DNA of 7,209 nt from Lachnospiraceae bacterium (lineage in GTDB: Bacteria; Bacillota; Clostridia; Lachnospirales; Lachnospiraceae): assembly GCA_029068665.1 (NCBI GenBank), contig JAIECC010000186.1:1-7209 (forward strand), in the 5' to 3' direction. How positions within the stretch are numbered: the stretch's first letter is position 1; the number at the start of each line of letters is the position of its first letter. This document shows, piece after piece, positions 1-4,506 of this stretch. The translations under genes and the position numbers were made by a program. The notes beneath the pieces were generated by a model. It was not told the DNA's origin. It ran no database searches and saw only the letters and a program-made list of their open reading frames with translations.

Positions 1-7
1 CTTCTGC

Positions 8-134
8 GCATCACACACGAAATTAGTTTTTTAATGCGGAAGATGGGACTTGAACCCACACGACATTGCTGCCACAAGATCCTTAGTCTTGCTCGTCTGC
101 CAGTTCCGACACTTCCGCATGTGTGCATCACACA
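8..134. repeat. 10-bp direct repeat flanking tRNA-Leu
   Basis: The 10-mer GCATCACACA occurs at 8-17 and again at 125-134, on either side of the tRNA-Leu gene. Read on the minus strand, the right copy (TGTGTGATGC) lies 6 nt before the tRNA 5' end. The left copy occupies the matching place before whatever begins at the left edge. Duplicated spacers of this kind occur in tandem tRNA clusters. Whether a second tRNA starts at 1-10 cannot be decided from ten bases. Confidence 0.5.
35..118 (-). tRNA. tRNA-Leu, anticodon AAG
   Basis: A class II tRNA of 84 nt that folds fully by eye. The acceptor stem GCGGAAG (112-118) pairs with CTTCCGC (36-42), and the discriminator base is A at 35. The anticodon stem CAAGA/TCTTG encloses the loop CTAAGGA, placing anticodon AAG at 82-84 with U33 and G37. 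A long variable arm (GGCA/TGTC with loop GCAA) marks it as a leucine, serine or tyrosine type; the anticodon and D-arm (GGAACTGGCAGACGAG) make it leucine. The T-arm is GTGGG-TTCAAGT-CCCAT. CCA is not encoded, since ATTAAA follows, so it must be added by the CCA-adding enzyme. AAG reads CUU, and if A34 is deaminated to inosine it would also read CUC and CUA. It is transcribed from the promoter at 143-171. No terminator follows in the 34 bases left, so the transcript probably runs past the window edge. Confidence 0.95.
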
Positions 135-142
135 ACTTAATT

Positions 143-171
143 AGTATACTGAATCTCATTCTATTTGTCAA
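143..171 (-). promoter_or_regulatory. Sigma-A promoter of tRNA-Leu
   Basis: On the minus strand TTGACA (166-171) is followed by exactly 17 nt and then TATACT (143-148): a perfect -35 box and a 5/6 -10 box at optimal spacing. Transcription would begin near 136, about 18 nt upstream of the mature tRNA 5' end. The short leader contains GTGTG-ATG-CACAC (121-133), able to form a small hairpin just ahead of the RNase P cleavage site. This fits strong constitutive expression of a stable RNA. Confidence 0.85.
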
Positions 172-290
172 TATGCTTTTACTTGAGATTTGTAATGTAT
201 GATTACAATACATGTGTTACAACTAAATAATTAAAAGGCAGAGATACTTCTGTTTTTCCAGTTTGTTTTATTTCCCATAGCTCATACCTC
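172..290. other. AT-rich spacer between divergent units
   Basis: I see no gene in this stretch between the tRNA promoter and the upstream region of the plus-strand small ORF. The only structure is an overlapping pair of short inverted repeats at 191-213: TGTAAT (191-196) with ATTACA (202-207), and ATGTAT (195-200) with ATACAT (208-213). These are alternative hairpins or a possible protein site. No function can be assigned. Confidence 0.4.
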
Positions 291-317
291 ACTTTTTATA
301 CCTCCTTACATATAATA
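291..317 (+). promoter_or_regulatory. Candidate promoter (sigma-K-like) of the 54-codon gene
   Basis: Upstream of the small gene lies CATATAATA (309-317), which contains a perfect TATAAT (311-316) but has no sigma-A -35 box at suitable spacing. The same bases match the sigma-K -10 pattern CATAnnnTA, and AC at 291-292 is 16 nt upstream, as sigma-K promoters require. CATATAAT also fits the sigma-E -10 pattern, but I see no sigma-E -35. Expression in the sporulation mother cell is therefore possible. The -35 element for sigma-K is only two bases, so this is weak evidence. Confidence 0.3.
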
Positions 318-344
318 TATAAAACCTATCCATAGGAACTAATC

Positions 345-509
345 ATGAAAAACAATTGTCAAAATCTCTACCTCCTGTCAACCATAGCCTGTCAGCTTGC
401 AAAATGTCTTGACGAAAAGGAGCTGGAAATGCTTTCTGCTGATCTGACAACACTTGGATATATGATTGAATCATTACTAACTCATCGGAATGTATGTAGG
501 GATAATTAA
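345..509 (+). CDS. Small uncharacterised protein (54 aa)
   Basis: A short ORF on the plus strand, opposite to its neighbours, starting at ATG 345 with AGGA at 334-337 (7-nt spacing) and ending in TAA at 507-509. The product begins MKNNCQNLYLLSTIACQLAK and continues as an amphipathic, helix-prone sequence with a CLDEKELEML segment and a TLGYMIESLL segment, ending HRNVCRDN. It has four cysteines (5, 16, 21, 51), no signal peptide and no membrane span. From memory it resembles a family of ~50-residue Lachnospiraceae proteins with no known function (possibly catalogued as DUF6774); I cannot verify this here. The ribosome binding site, the helix-forming pattern and the absence of any competing ORF support a real gene. 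The promoter candidate at 291-317 hints at sporulation-stage expression. No strong plus-strand terminator follows; the hairpin at 608-639 could serve both directions. Confidence 0.72.
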   Translation: MKNNCQNLYLLSTIACQLAKCLDEKELEMLSADLTTLGYMIESLLTHRNVCRDN

Positions 510-549
510 CAACAGTTGAATTGATGATTTCAAGGTAAAAATTACTTCT

Positions 550-578
550 TTGACTATTAGCATAAACTCATTTATATT
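550..578 (+). promoter_or_regulatory. Possible plus-strand promoter facing the lipoprotein gene
   Basis: TTGACT (550-555), 17 nt, then TATATT (573-578) matches sigma-A at 5/6 in both boxes with optimal spacing. A transcript would start near 585, run through the hairpin at 608-639 and then go antisense into the end of the lipoprotein gene. There is no ORF downstream on this strand. The region is AT-rich, so chance is a real possibility. Confidence 0.25.
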
Positions 579-600
579 GCTTCATATCAGCGTAGAATAA

Positions 601-639
601 ATAAAAAGAAGTATCTAGAAATATTATTCTAAATACTTC
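601..639 (-). terminator. Intrinsic terminator after CAP lipoprotein gene
   Basis: Read on the minus strand, GAAGTAT-TTAGAA-...-TTCTA-GATACTTC forms a 12-pair stem with one mismatch: 633-639 pairs with 608-614 and 627-631 with 616-620. TTTTT (603-607) and further T-rich bases follow. It lies 12 nt beyond the TAA of the lipoprotein gene, as expected for rho-independent termination. The plus-strand side has only a weak T-run, so efficiency in that direction is doubtful. Confidence 0.8.
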
Positions 640-651
640 CTTAATATTTCT

Positions 652-1902
652 CTAATAAATAAAGCACTGTACCCAGTAATATCCATATGGGGAATCCGGG
701 TCATAATAACAGGCAATTCCAATCTGTGTAAAGCTTCCGTTCAGAATATTTGCACGATGTCCTTCAGAATTCATCCAGGCATTCATAGCAGACTCCGCTG
801 ACCACTGACCGCCGGCTATATTCTCTCCGGCACCGGAATAACCAACACCTGCTTCATCCCATGCTGTAAAACAACTGGTGCCATTGGGTCTGGTATGAGA
901 AAAACTTTGTACGATTTCTGCTGCCCGTACCTTAGCCGCGGATACCAGAGTATAATTCATGGTCAGTGGTGACAATCCTGCTTCTGCCCGTCTTGCATTT
1001 ACGATTCCCAGTACCTGTTCCGCGTAAGAGTCCACATAATACGCATTAGACACCGTTCCTGTCTCTCCGGCTCCGGAATTCTCTACTCCGGAATTACTAT
1101 TTCCAGTCTGTCCCGGAATACTGCCCGGATTCCCACTGCCGCTATTCCCTCCTGTTCCACCATTGGAGTTTTCATTTATGCCGGAATTTGTATTTCCGGT
1201 CCCTTGATTTGAATTCCCATTCGCCGCCGGATTTAACACCTGTACCCGCAGTTCTGCCTTTATCCTGTCATCGCTTTGCAGAGTTGCCGTAATCACACAT
1301 TCGCCTTGCGCTATGGCTTTTATACTACCTTTCTGACTGACTACAGCAACCGACTCATCATTACTGCTCCATAGAATCTCAGTCTCTTCTGTATCTCCTG
1401 GAACTACAGTTGCCTGCACCATGGTCTCTTCCCCGACCTTCAGGCTTACCTCTTCAGAAGAAAGCAATATTTCTTGAAAATGCCCCTCCTCTACTCGAAC
1501 CGTAATTTCCTTCTTCCAGTCGCTGAAACGCTCTTCTATCGTAATGCTGGCATCACCCGGACCCACGCCAAGAACCGTTCCATCCTGTGTTACTTTACAG
1601 ACTTTCTCATCGGAAGAGGAAAATACGAATCCATATAAAGCGGATTGTGAATCTTCCATTTTTAATTCAATTCTGGTCGTTTCATCAATTCTTAAATGTA
1701 TGGTATCCTCAGCCACCTGAAATGCTTCCAATGTCAAATCCCGTGTCTTCCATAAATCCGCAACTCCCTTTGTTTCCTCGGATACCAATGTATGGAGTTG
1801 ATTCAAATTCATGCCTGTGCTTCTCTGGCAGCCGTTTAATATGAAAATCATTGCTGCCATGCTAAGGAGCCCGAATATTGTTTTCTTATTTCTGCCTGTC
1901 AT
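652..1902 (-). CDS. CAP-domain lipoprotein with bacterial Ig-like (BIG2) domains
   Basis: A predicted secreted, membrane-anchored protein of 416 aa. The N-terminus has a basic RNKK segment, a hydrophobic core and the lipobox LNGC, so Cys25 should be lipidated after signal peptidase II cleavage. Two Ig-like regions follow: residues ~68-137 (divergent, with SSSDEKVCKVTQDGTVLGVG) and ~143-223 (a good BIG2 match, with LKVGEE and WSSNDESVAVV). Residues ~224-290 are a Gly/Asn/Ser-rich linker. Residues ~293-416 are a CAP (SCP/PR-1-like) domain related to B. subtilis YkwD, with FSHTRPNG (His336), GENIAGG (Glu360) and SEGHRANILN (His382); the cavity histidines and a glutamate are present. The biochemical role of bacterial CAP domains is unsettled. 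A longer reading from ATG 1926 exists, but nothing like a ribosome binding site precedes it. ATG 1902 has GGGGGT at 1909-1914 and gives a normal signal peptide. The gene has its own terminator and an inverted repeat upstream, so it appears monocistronic. Confidence 0.9.
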   Translation of the reverse strand: MTGRNKKTIFGLLSMAAMIFILNGCQRSTGMNLNQLHTLVSEETKGVADLWKTRDLTLEAFQVAEDTIHLRIDETTRIELKMEDSQSALYGFVFSSSDEKVCKVTQDGTVLGVGPGDASITIEERFSDWKKEITVRVEEGHFQEILLSSEEVSLKVGEETMVQATVVPGDTEETEILWSSNDESVAVVSQKGSIKAIAQGECVITATLQSDDRIKAELRVQVLNPAANGNSNQGTGNTNSGINENSNGGTGGNSGSGNPGSIPGQTGNSNSGVENSGAGETGTVSNAYYVDSYAEQVLGIVNARRAEAGLSPLTMNYTLVSAAKVRAAEIVQSFSHTRPNGTSCFTAWDEAGVGYSGAGENIAGGQWSAESAMNAWMNSEGHRANILNGSFTQIGIACYYDPDSPYGYYWVQCFIY

Positions 1903-1940
1903 ACGTATACCCCCATTCCTGCTCATTCAAAATACATAAA

Positions 1941-1987
1941 TATTGTATACTAATATTTTCTCTGCTTCCTGGGTTGAGTATACAATA
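1941..1987. repeat. Perfect 11-bp inverted repeat upstream of lipoprotein gene
   Basis: TATTGTATACT at 1941-1951 is exactly repeated in inverse orientation, AGTATACAATA, at 1977-1987, with 25 nt between. Each arm is centred on the palindrome GTATAC and resembles the TTGTATACAA-type site bound by some GntR-family regulators. A third GTATAC (1905-1910) overlaps the region just before the start codon. The arms lie where the promoter of the lipoprotein gene should be, and I could not find a convincing sigma-A promoter there. The pair could be a dimeric operator, or a long hairpin in the transcript; no regulator gene is in view. Confidence 0.55.
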
Positions 1988-2013
1988 GAGGCATGTCAAA
2001 ATACTACCAAATC

Positions 2014-2048
2014 AAAAAATTCCCAAAACATTTCTGTTCTGGGAATTT
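2014..2048 (-). terminator. Intrinsic terminator of infC-rpmI-rplT operon
   Basis: On the minus strand AAATTCCCAGAACA pairs with TGTTTTGGGAATTT through 14 pairs (2035-2048 with 2017-2030, one G-U), closed by a GAAA tetraloop (2031-2034) and followed by an uninterrupted T-run at 2014-2019. It lies 20 nt past the rplT stop codon. This is a textbook rho-independent terminator and separates the ribosomal operon from the lipoprotein gene. Confidence 0.95.
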
Positions 2049-2068
2049 CCATCCATTTAAATTCTATA

Positions 2069-2422
2069 TTAGATGTTTGCCTTTGCAACATCAACTAATT
2101 TTGCAAAACCATCTGCATCACTGATTGCCATTTCAGAAAGCATCTTTCTATTAATGTCAACTCCGGCAGTCTTTAAACCATGCATAAGCTTGCTATAGGA
2201 GATACCATTCATTCTTGCAGCAGCATTGATACGAGCAATCCATAACTGTCTGAATTGTCTCTTTCTCTGCTTACGTCCGGCGTAAGAGGAAGTCAAACCT
2301 CTCATGACAGACTGCTTCGCTACTCTATACTGTTTGGATCTGGCTCCTCTATAGCCCTTAGCCAGCTTTAATACCCGATTATGCTTTTTCTTAGCGTTCA
2401 TACCGCCTTTTACTCTTGCCAT
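2069..2422 (-). CDS. rplT: 50S ribosomal protein L20
   Basis: L20 (bL20) binds 23S rRNA early in large-subunit assembly. The 117-aa product, close to the usual 118-119, is strongly basic and shows the family's N-terminal signature MARVKGGMNAKKKHNRVLKL, the extended helix with YRGARSKQYRVAKQSVMR, and the globular C-terminal rRNA-binding part with RQLWIARINAAARMNGISYS. The start has AGGAGG at 2431-2436 with 8-nt spacing. It is the last gene of the infC-rpmI-rplT operon, 17 nt after rpmI, and is followed by a strong terminator. In Bacillus, L20 represses this operon by binding the leader upstream of infC and favouring premature termination; the attenuator seen at 3179-3335 suggests the same loop here. 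Confidence 0.98.
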   Translation of the reverse strand: MARVKGGMNAKKKHNRVLKLAKGYRGARSKQYRVAKQSVMRGLTSSYAGRKQRKRQFRQLWIARINAAARMNGISYSKLMHGLKTAGVDINRKMLSEMAISDADGFAKLVDVAKANI

Positions 2423-2439
2423 TCCCGCTTCCTCCTATC

Positions 2440-2637
2440 CTAGATATATGGTAAAATCTTCTTCATTGTCTTAACATTGGTTGCATCCGTCATGGTTGCC
2501 TTTCTAAGATTTCTCTTTCTCTTAGTTGTCTTCTTTGTTAAGATGTGGCTCTTATATGCCTTCATTCTCTTAAGTTTACCAGTTCCTGTTTTCTTGAAGC
2601 GCTTTGCTGCTGCTTTCTTTGTCTTTAATTTTGGCAT
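2440..2637 (-). CDS. rpmI: 50S ribosomal protein L35
   Basis: L35 (bL35) is a small, very basic large-subunit protein. The 65-aa product has the usual length and the family signature MPKLKTKKAAAKRFKKTGTG near the N-terminus, followed by KRMKAYKSHILTKKTTKRKR and a C-terminal ILPY. AGGAGG at 2645-2650 lies 7 nt before the ATG. It sits between infC (34-nt gap) and rplT (17-nt gap), the conserved bacterial order, and should be expressed from the promoter upstream of infC under the same attenuator. Confidence 0.98.
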   Translation of the reverse strand: MPKLKTKKAAAKRFKKTGTGKLKRMKAYKSHILTKKTTKRKRNLRKATMTDATNVKTMKKILPYI

Positions 2638-2671
2638 GTTACTTCCTCCTTCATATATCGTCTATTTGAAT

Positions 2672-3178
2672 TTAACGTTTTTCAGCTAAAAACATTACCA
2701 TACTTCTTCCTTCTACCTTTGCCGGCTTTTCTACTACTGCAACATCTTCTAACTTTTCCGCAAAGTTATTCAGGATATCAATACCAATCTCCGTATGTGC
2801 CAGTTCTCTTCCCCGGAATCGAATGGAAACCTTCACCTTGTCTCCCTTTGTCAGGAACTTCCGTGCCTGATTGATCTTCGTATTTAAATCATTGGTATCG
2901 ATATTAGGCGAGAAACGGATTTCCTTAATGTCAATGGTCTTTTGCTTTTTCTTTGCTTCTTTTTCTTTTCGTACCTGCTCATAACGGTATTTACCATAAT
3001 CCACAATCTTGCATACTGGCGGCTTAGCTGTCGGTGCAATTTTAATTAAATCCAACTCCGCTTCCTTGGCAAGCTTTAATGCATCTTTGGATGACATAAT
3101 TCCAAGCTGTTCACCATCTTCACCAATCACACGTACTTCTTTGTCTCTGATTTGTTCGTTAATCATTAAATCGCTAAT
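2672..3178 (-). CDS. infC: Translation initiation factor IF-3, AUU start
   Basis: IF-3 binds the 30S subunit, prevents subunit joining and checks the start codon and initiator tRNA. The product is 168 aa, the usual size. The N-terminal domain (~1-75) has MINEQIRDKEVRVIGEDGEQ and PPVCKIVDYGKYRYE; a Lys-rich linker helix (KEKEAKKKQK) follows; the C-terminal domain (~85-168) has KEIRFSPNIDTNDL, VSIRFRGRE and a VEGRSMVMFLAEK end. I start it at ATT 3176-3178 because GGAGGTG at 3186-3192 lies exactly 7 nt upstream; the next in-frame ATG (3164-3166) is 19 nt away, too far. The frame stays open upstream to 3334, but that stretch is the leader RNA and resembles no protein. An AUU start is known in infC of other bacteria, where IF-3 lowers its own synthesis by rejecting non-canonical start codons. 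Confidence 0.96.
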   Translation of the reverse strand: MSDLMINEQIRDKEVRVIGEDGEQLGIMSSKDALKLAKEAELDLIKIAPTAKPPVCKIVDYGKYRYEQVRKEKEAKKKQKTIDIKEIRFSPNIDTNDLNTKINQARKFLTKGDKVKVSIRFRGRELAHTEIGIDILNNFAEKLEDVAVVEKPAKVEGRSMVMFLAEKR

Positions 3179-3192
3179 AGTAGTACACCTCC
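3176..3192 (-). promoter_or_regulatory. Strong ribosome binding site with ATT start of infC
   Basis: On the minus strand GGAGGTG, then TACTACT, then ATT. The near-perfect Shine-Dalgarno paired with a poor start codon is the arrangement expected of an IF-3 autoregulatory site: the ribosome binds well, but completion of initiation depends on how much IF-3 is present. Confidence 0.85.
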
Positions 3193-3335
3193 AATAATAT
3201 TTCAACATACAAAAAAAGTGGATTGCATAGCTATCCACCACATAAAAAGCCCATTTACATTGCTCTTTCTTATAAACCCGAGTCGCCCTTGCGCTAAGGT
3301 GAGAGTGGATACTCTGCTTTCTTTTTATAAACAAC
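3179..3335 (-). ncRNA. Leader RNA / transcription attenuator of infC operon (L20-leader type)
   Basis: About 157 nt of untranslated leader lie between the predicted start site (~3335) and infC. Near its 5' end a small hairpin AGAGT-ATCC-ACTCT (3302-3315) contains TATCCAC (3305-3311). Near its 3' end GTGGATA (3232-3238) is the 5' half of an intrinsic terminator. TATCCAC and GTGGATA are perfectly complementary over 7 bp (8 with a G-U pair), so the upstream strand can pair with the terminator's 5' half and prevent termination, while the 5' hairpin releases it. This is attenuator logic. B. subtilis has an L20-controlled leader at the same place, so L20 is the probable effector, but I did not compare this RNA with a covariance model. 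The middle contains CCTT-AGCGC-AAGG and a weaker stem AAGAGC/GCTTTT. Confidence 0.8.
3211..3238 (-). terminator. Attenuator terminator in infC leader
   Basis: On the minus strand GTGGAT (3233-3238) pairs with ATCCAC (3218-3223) around a 9-nt loop that can add two inner GC pairs. Seven T residues (3211-3217) follow at once. It sits 32 nt before the infC start codon, so it would cut off the whole infC-rpmI-rplT message when formed. It is mutually exclusive with pairing to 3305-3311. Confidence 0.82.
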
Positions 3336-3341
3336 TATTAA

Positions 3342-3370
3342 ATTATAACGTAATCTCTGTACGAAGTCAA
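3342..3370 (-). promoter_or_regulatory. Sigma-A promoter of infC-rpmI-rplT operon
   Basis: TTGACT (3365-3370), 17 nt, then TATAAT (3342-3347) on the minus strand: 5/6 and 6/6 matches at optimal spacing. Transcription should start near 3335, giving the long leader. The promoter lies past the terminator that closes the spoVAC transcript, so the ribosomal operon is independent of the sporulation unit. Confidence 0.9.
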
Positions 3371-3483
3371 CTTCTTTTTTTATACACCTTCGATTTCCCC
3401 TATTGACTCTACTACTTTACTATATTTACATGAAAATAGCAACCAGCCATGGTTGTTCTTTTGTACACCACCGGTTGACATAT

Positions 3484-3534
3484 CAAAAAACAGACATAGA
3501 AACAGATGCATTCCACAACTGCTTCCCTGTCTGT
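3484..3534 (-). terminator. Intrinsic terminator after spoVAC
   Basis: ACAGACAGGGAAGCAG (3519-3534) pairs with CTGTTTCTATGTCTGT (3490-3505) over 16 positions with one mismatch and two G-U pairs, around a 13-nt loop, and is followed by further T residues (3485-3489). It begins 24 nt after the spoVAC stop codon and marks the end of the sporulation transcription unit, before any spoVAD-like gene. Confidence 0.92.
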
Positions 3535-3558
3535 CTATTTTCAAAATCATCAATCCTT

Positions 3559-4020
3559 CTACCACCAGCCGAACATTCCACCGGACCAATAAATCAAGCC
3601 CAATATAAAGCTGGTAAAGATTCCATATAAGATAACCGGTCCGGCAATGGTAAATACCTTTACACCGATACCGAATACCTGCCCTTCCTTCTGATATTCA
3701 ATGCATGGTGCCGCTACAGAATTTGCAAATCCGGTAATCGGAACCAATGCACCGGCACCACCGAACTTGGCAATGGAACCATACAGGTTAAATCCGGTAA
3801 AAATAACGCTAAGGGCTACCAGAAACATAGATACATAGCTTCCTGCGTCATCCTTTCCCAAACTGAACTGATTTTGCAATACCTGACTGATTCCCTCACC
3901 AATGGTGCAGATGATACCTCCCACCAGAAATGCTTTCAGGCAGTTCAATGCACAATTATGCTTGGGGGTTACCTGCTTCACATACTCATTATATTCCTGA
4001 TTGCTGGGTTCCTGCTGCAT
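3559..4020 (-). CDS. spoVAC: Stage V sporulation protein AC
   Basis: SpoVAC is an inner-membrane component of the SpoVA system, which moves Ca-dipicolinic acid into the developing spore and releases it in germination; the B. subtilis protein behaves as a mechanosensitive channel. The 153-aa product (about 150 in Bacillus) has hydrophobic spans at roughly 26-42, 62-80, 90-106 and 118-145, and the family's conserved run GGAGALVPITGFANSVAAP (87-105) followed by EYQKEGQVFGIGVKVF and AGPVILYG. ATG 4020 is preceded by AAGGAGG at 4031-4037 (10 nt), with a closer GAGGG that may help. It lies 60 nt after spoVAB. The usual partners spoVAD and spoVAE do not follow; a terminator does. Confidence 0.96.
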   Translation of the reverse strand: MQQEPSNQEYNEYVKQVTPKHNCALNCLKAFLVGGIICTIGEGISQVLQNQFSLGKDDAGSYVSMFLVALSVIFTGFNLYGSIAKFGGAGALVPITGFANSVAAPCIEYQKEGQVFGIGVKVFTIAGPVILYGIFTSFILGLIYWSGGMFGWW

Positions 4021-4080
4021 ATATCCCTCACCTCCTTACATACGTTTTTATTTTCCGAATTGTACTTATTCTTCTATCGA

Positions 4081-4506
4081 TCATTGCGGACTTTTCAGGC
4101 AGAAGAACTGAAGCCAGTTTCCCACTGCCTTGCCAATCCCAACCGCCGCTATAATATAAGGCAATCCTTTTCTCAGCCCGACTCTGCGGCACAGGATAGG
4201 AAACAGCTTTACCACATCCGCAAGGGCGGCAGCCAGACAGCCGGTAAACATACCAAAAAACAAACCGCAGACTGCCAAACCCACTTGTCCCACCGGAATG
4301 GGAATTTCATATAGCGTCATCAGATTTCCAAGAGTCGTTCCAAGCAAAATTAAAGTTTCGATTCGTAAGGTCTTTTTCCCTGTTTTTGCCCATCCCTCTA
4401 ATCTGGTATAAACTCCAAGGGAAGCAATAAATGCCACATATGCGCCTGCTATGACACCTCCTGCTGCCAGACCAATGATGGCCATCAGTATATATTTAAT
4501 CCACAT
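4081..4506 (-). CDS. spoVAB: Stage V sporulation protein AB
   Basis: A small integral membrane protein of the SpoVA group, needed with SpoVAA in Bacillus for normal dipicolinate handling; its exact role is unknown. From ATG 4506 the product is 141 aa, the same length as I recall for B. subtilis SpoVAB, with hydrophobic segments at about 5-27, 52-66, 72-95 and 116-136 and a Gly-rich first span (IGLAAGGVIAGAYVAF). An in-frame ATG at 4533 would add nine residues but has no ribosome binding site. ATG 4506 has AGGAG 7 nt upstream. The start lies inside the end of spoVAA (11-nt overlap), implying translational coupling. Confidence 0.92.
   Translation of the reverse strand: MWIKYILMAIIGLAAGGVIAGAYVAFIASLGVYTRLEGWAKTGKKTLRIETLILLGTTLGNLMTLYEIPIPVGQVGLAVCGLFFGMFTGCLAAALADVVKLFPILCRRVGLRKGLPYIIAAVGIGKAVGNWLQFFCLKSPQ

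Noticed and set aside
31..213. 60-codon minus-strand frame
   Set aside because: It covers the whole tRNA-Leu gene and its promoter; the open frame is accidental.
1977..1999. TTGACA (1994-1999) and TATACT (1977-1982) as a promoter for the lipoprotein gene
   Set aside because: The spacing is only 11 nt, far too short for sigma-A; both fall near the inverted repeat by chance or as part of an operator.
3179..3334. In-frame N-terminal extension of IF-3 from ATG 3334
   Set aside because: This stretch is the attenuator leader, downstream of the mapped-looking promoter. It would translate through a terminator hairpin, has no ribosome binding site at its ATG, and makes IF-3 52 residues too long.
3403..3431. 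Plus-strand TTGACT with TATATT nearby
   Set aside because: The spacing to TATATT is 12 nt; at 17 nt the sequence is TTACAT, and no plus-strand gene follows.
3438..3457. CAACCA-GCCA-TGGTTG hairpin as a second terminator
   Set aside because: The stem is short and neither strand is followed by a proper T-run, and a much better terminator lies just upstream at 3484-3534.
3474..3502. Plus-strand TTGACA as a promoter
   Set aside because: No acceptable -10 box lies 16-18 nt downstream, and no plus-strand gene follows.
3380..3589. 69-codon minus-strand frame after spoVAC, where spoVAD would be expected
   Set aside because: It runs through the spoVAC terminator and shows no resemblance to SpoVAD; its composition looks like non-coding sequence.
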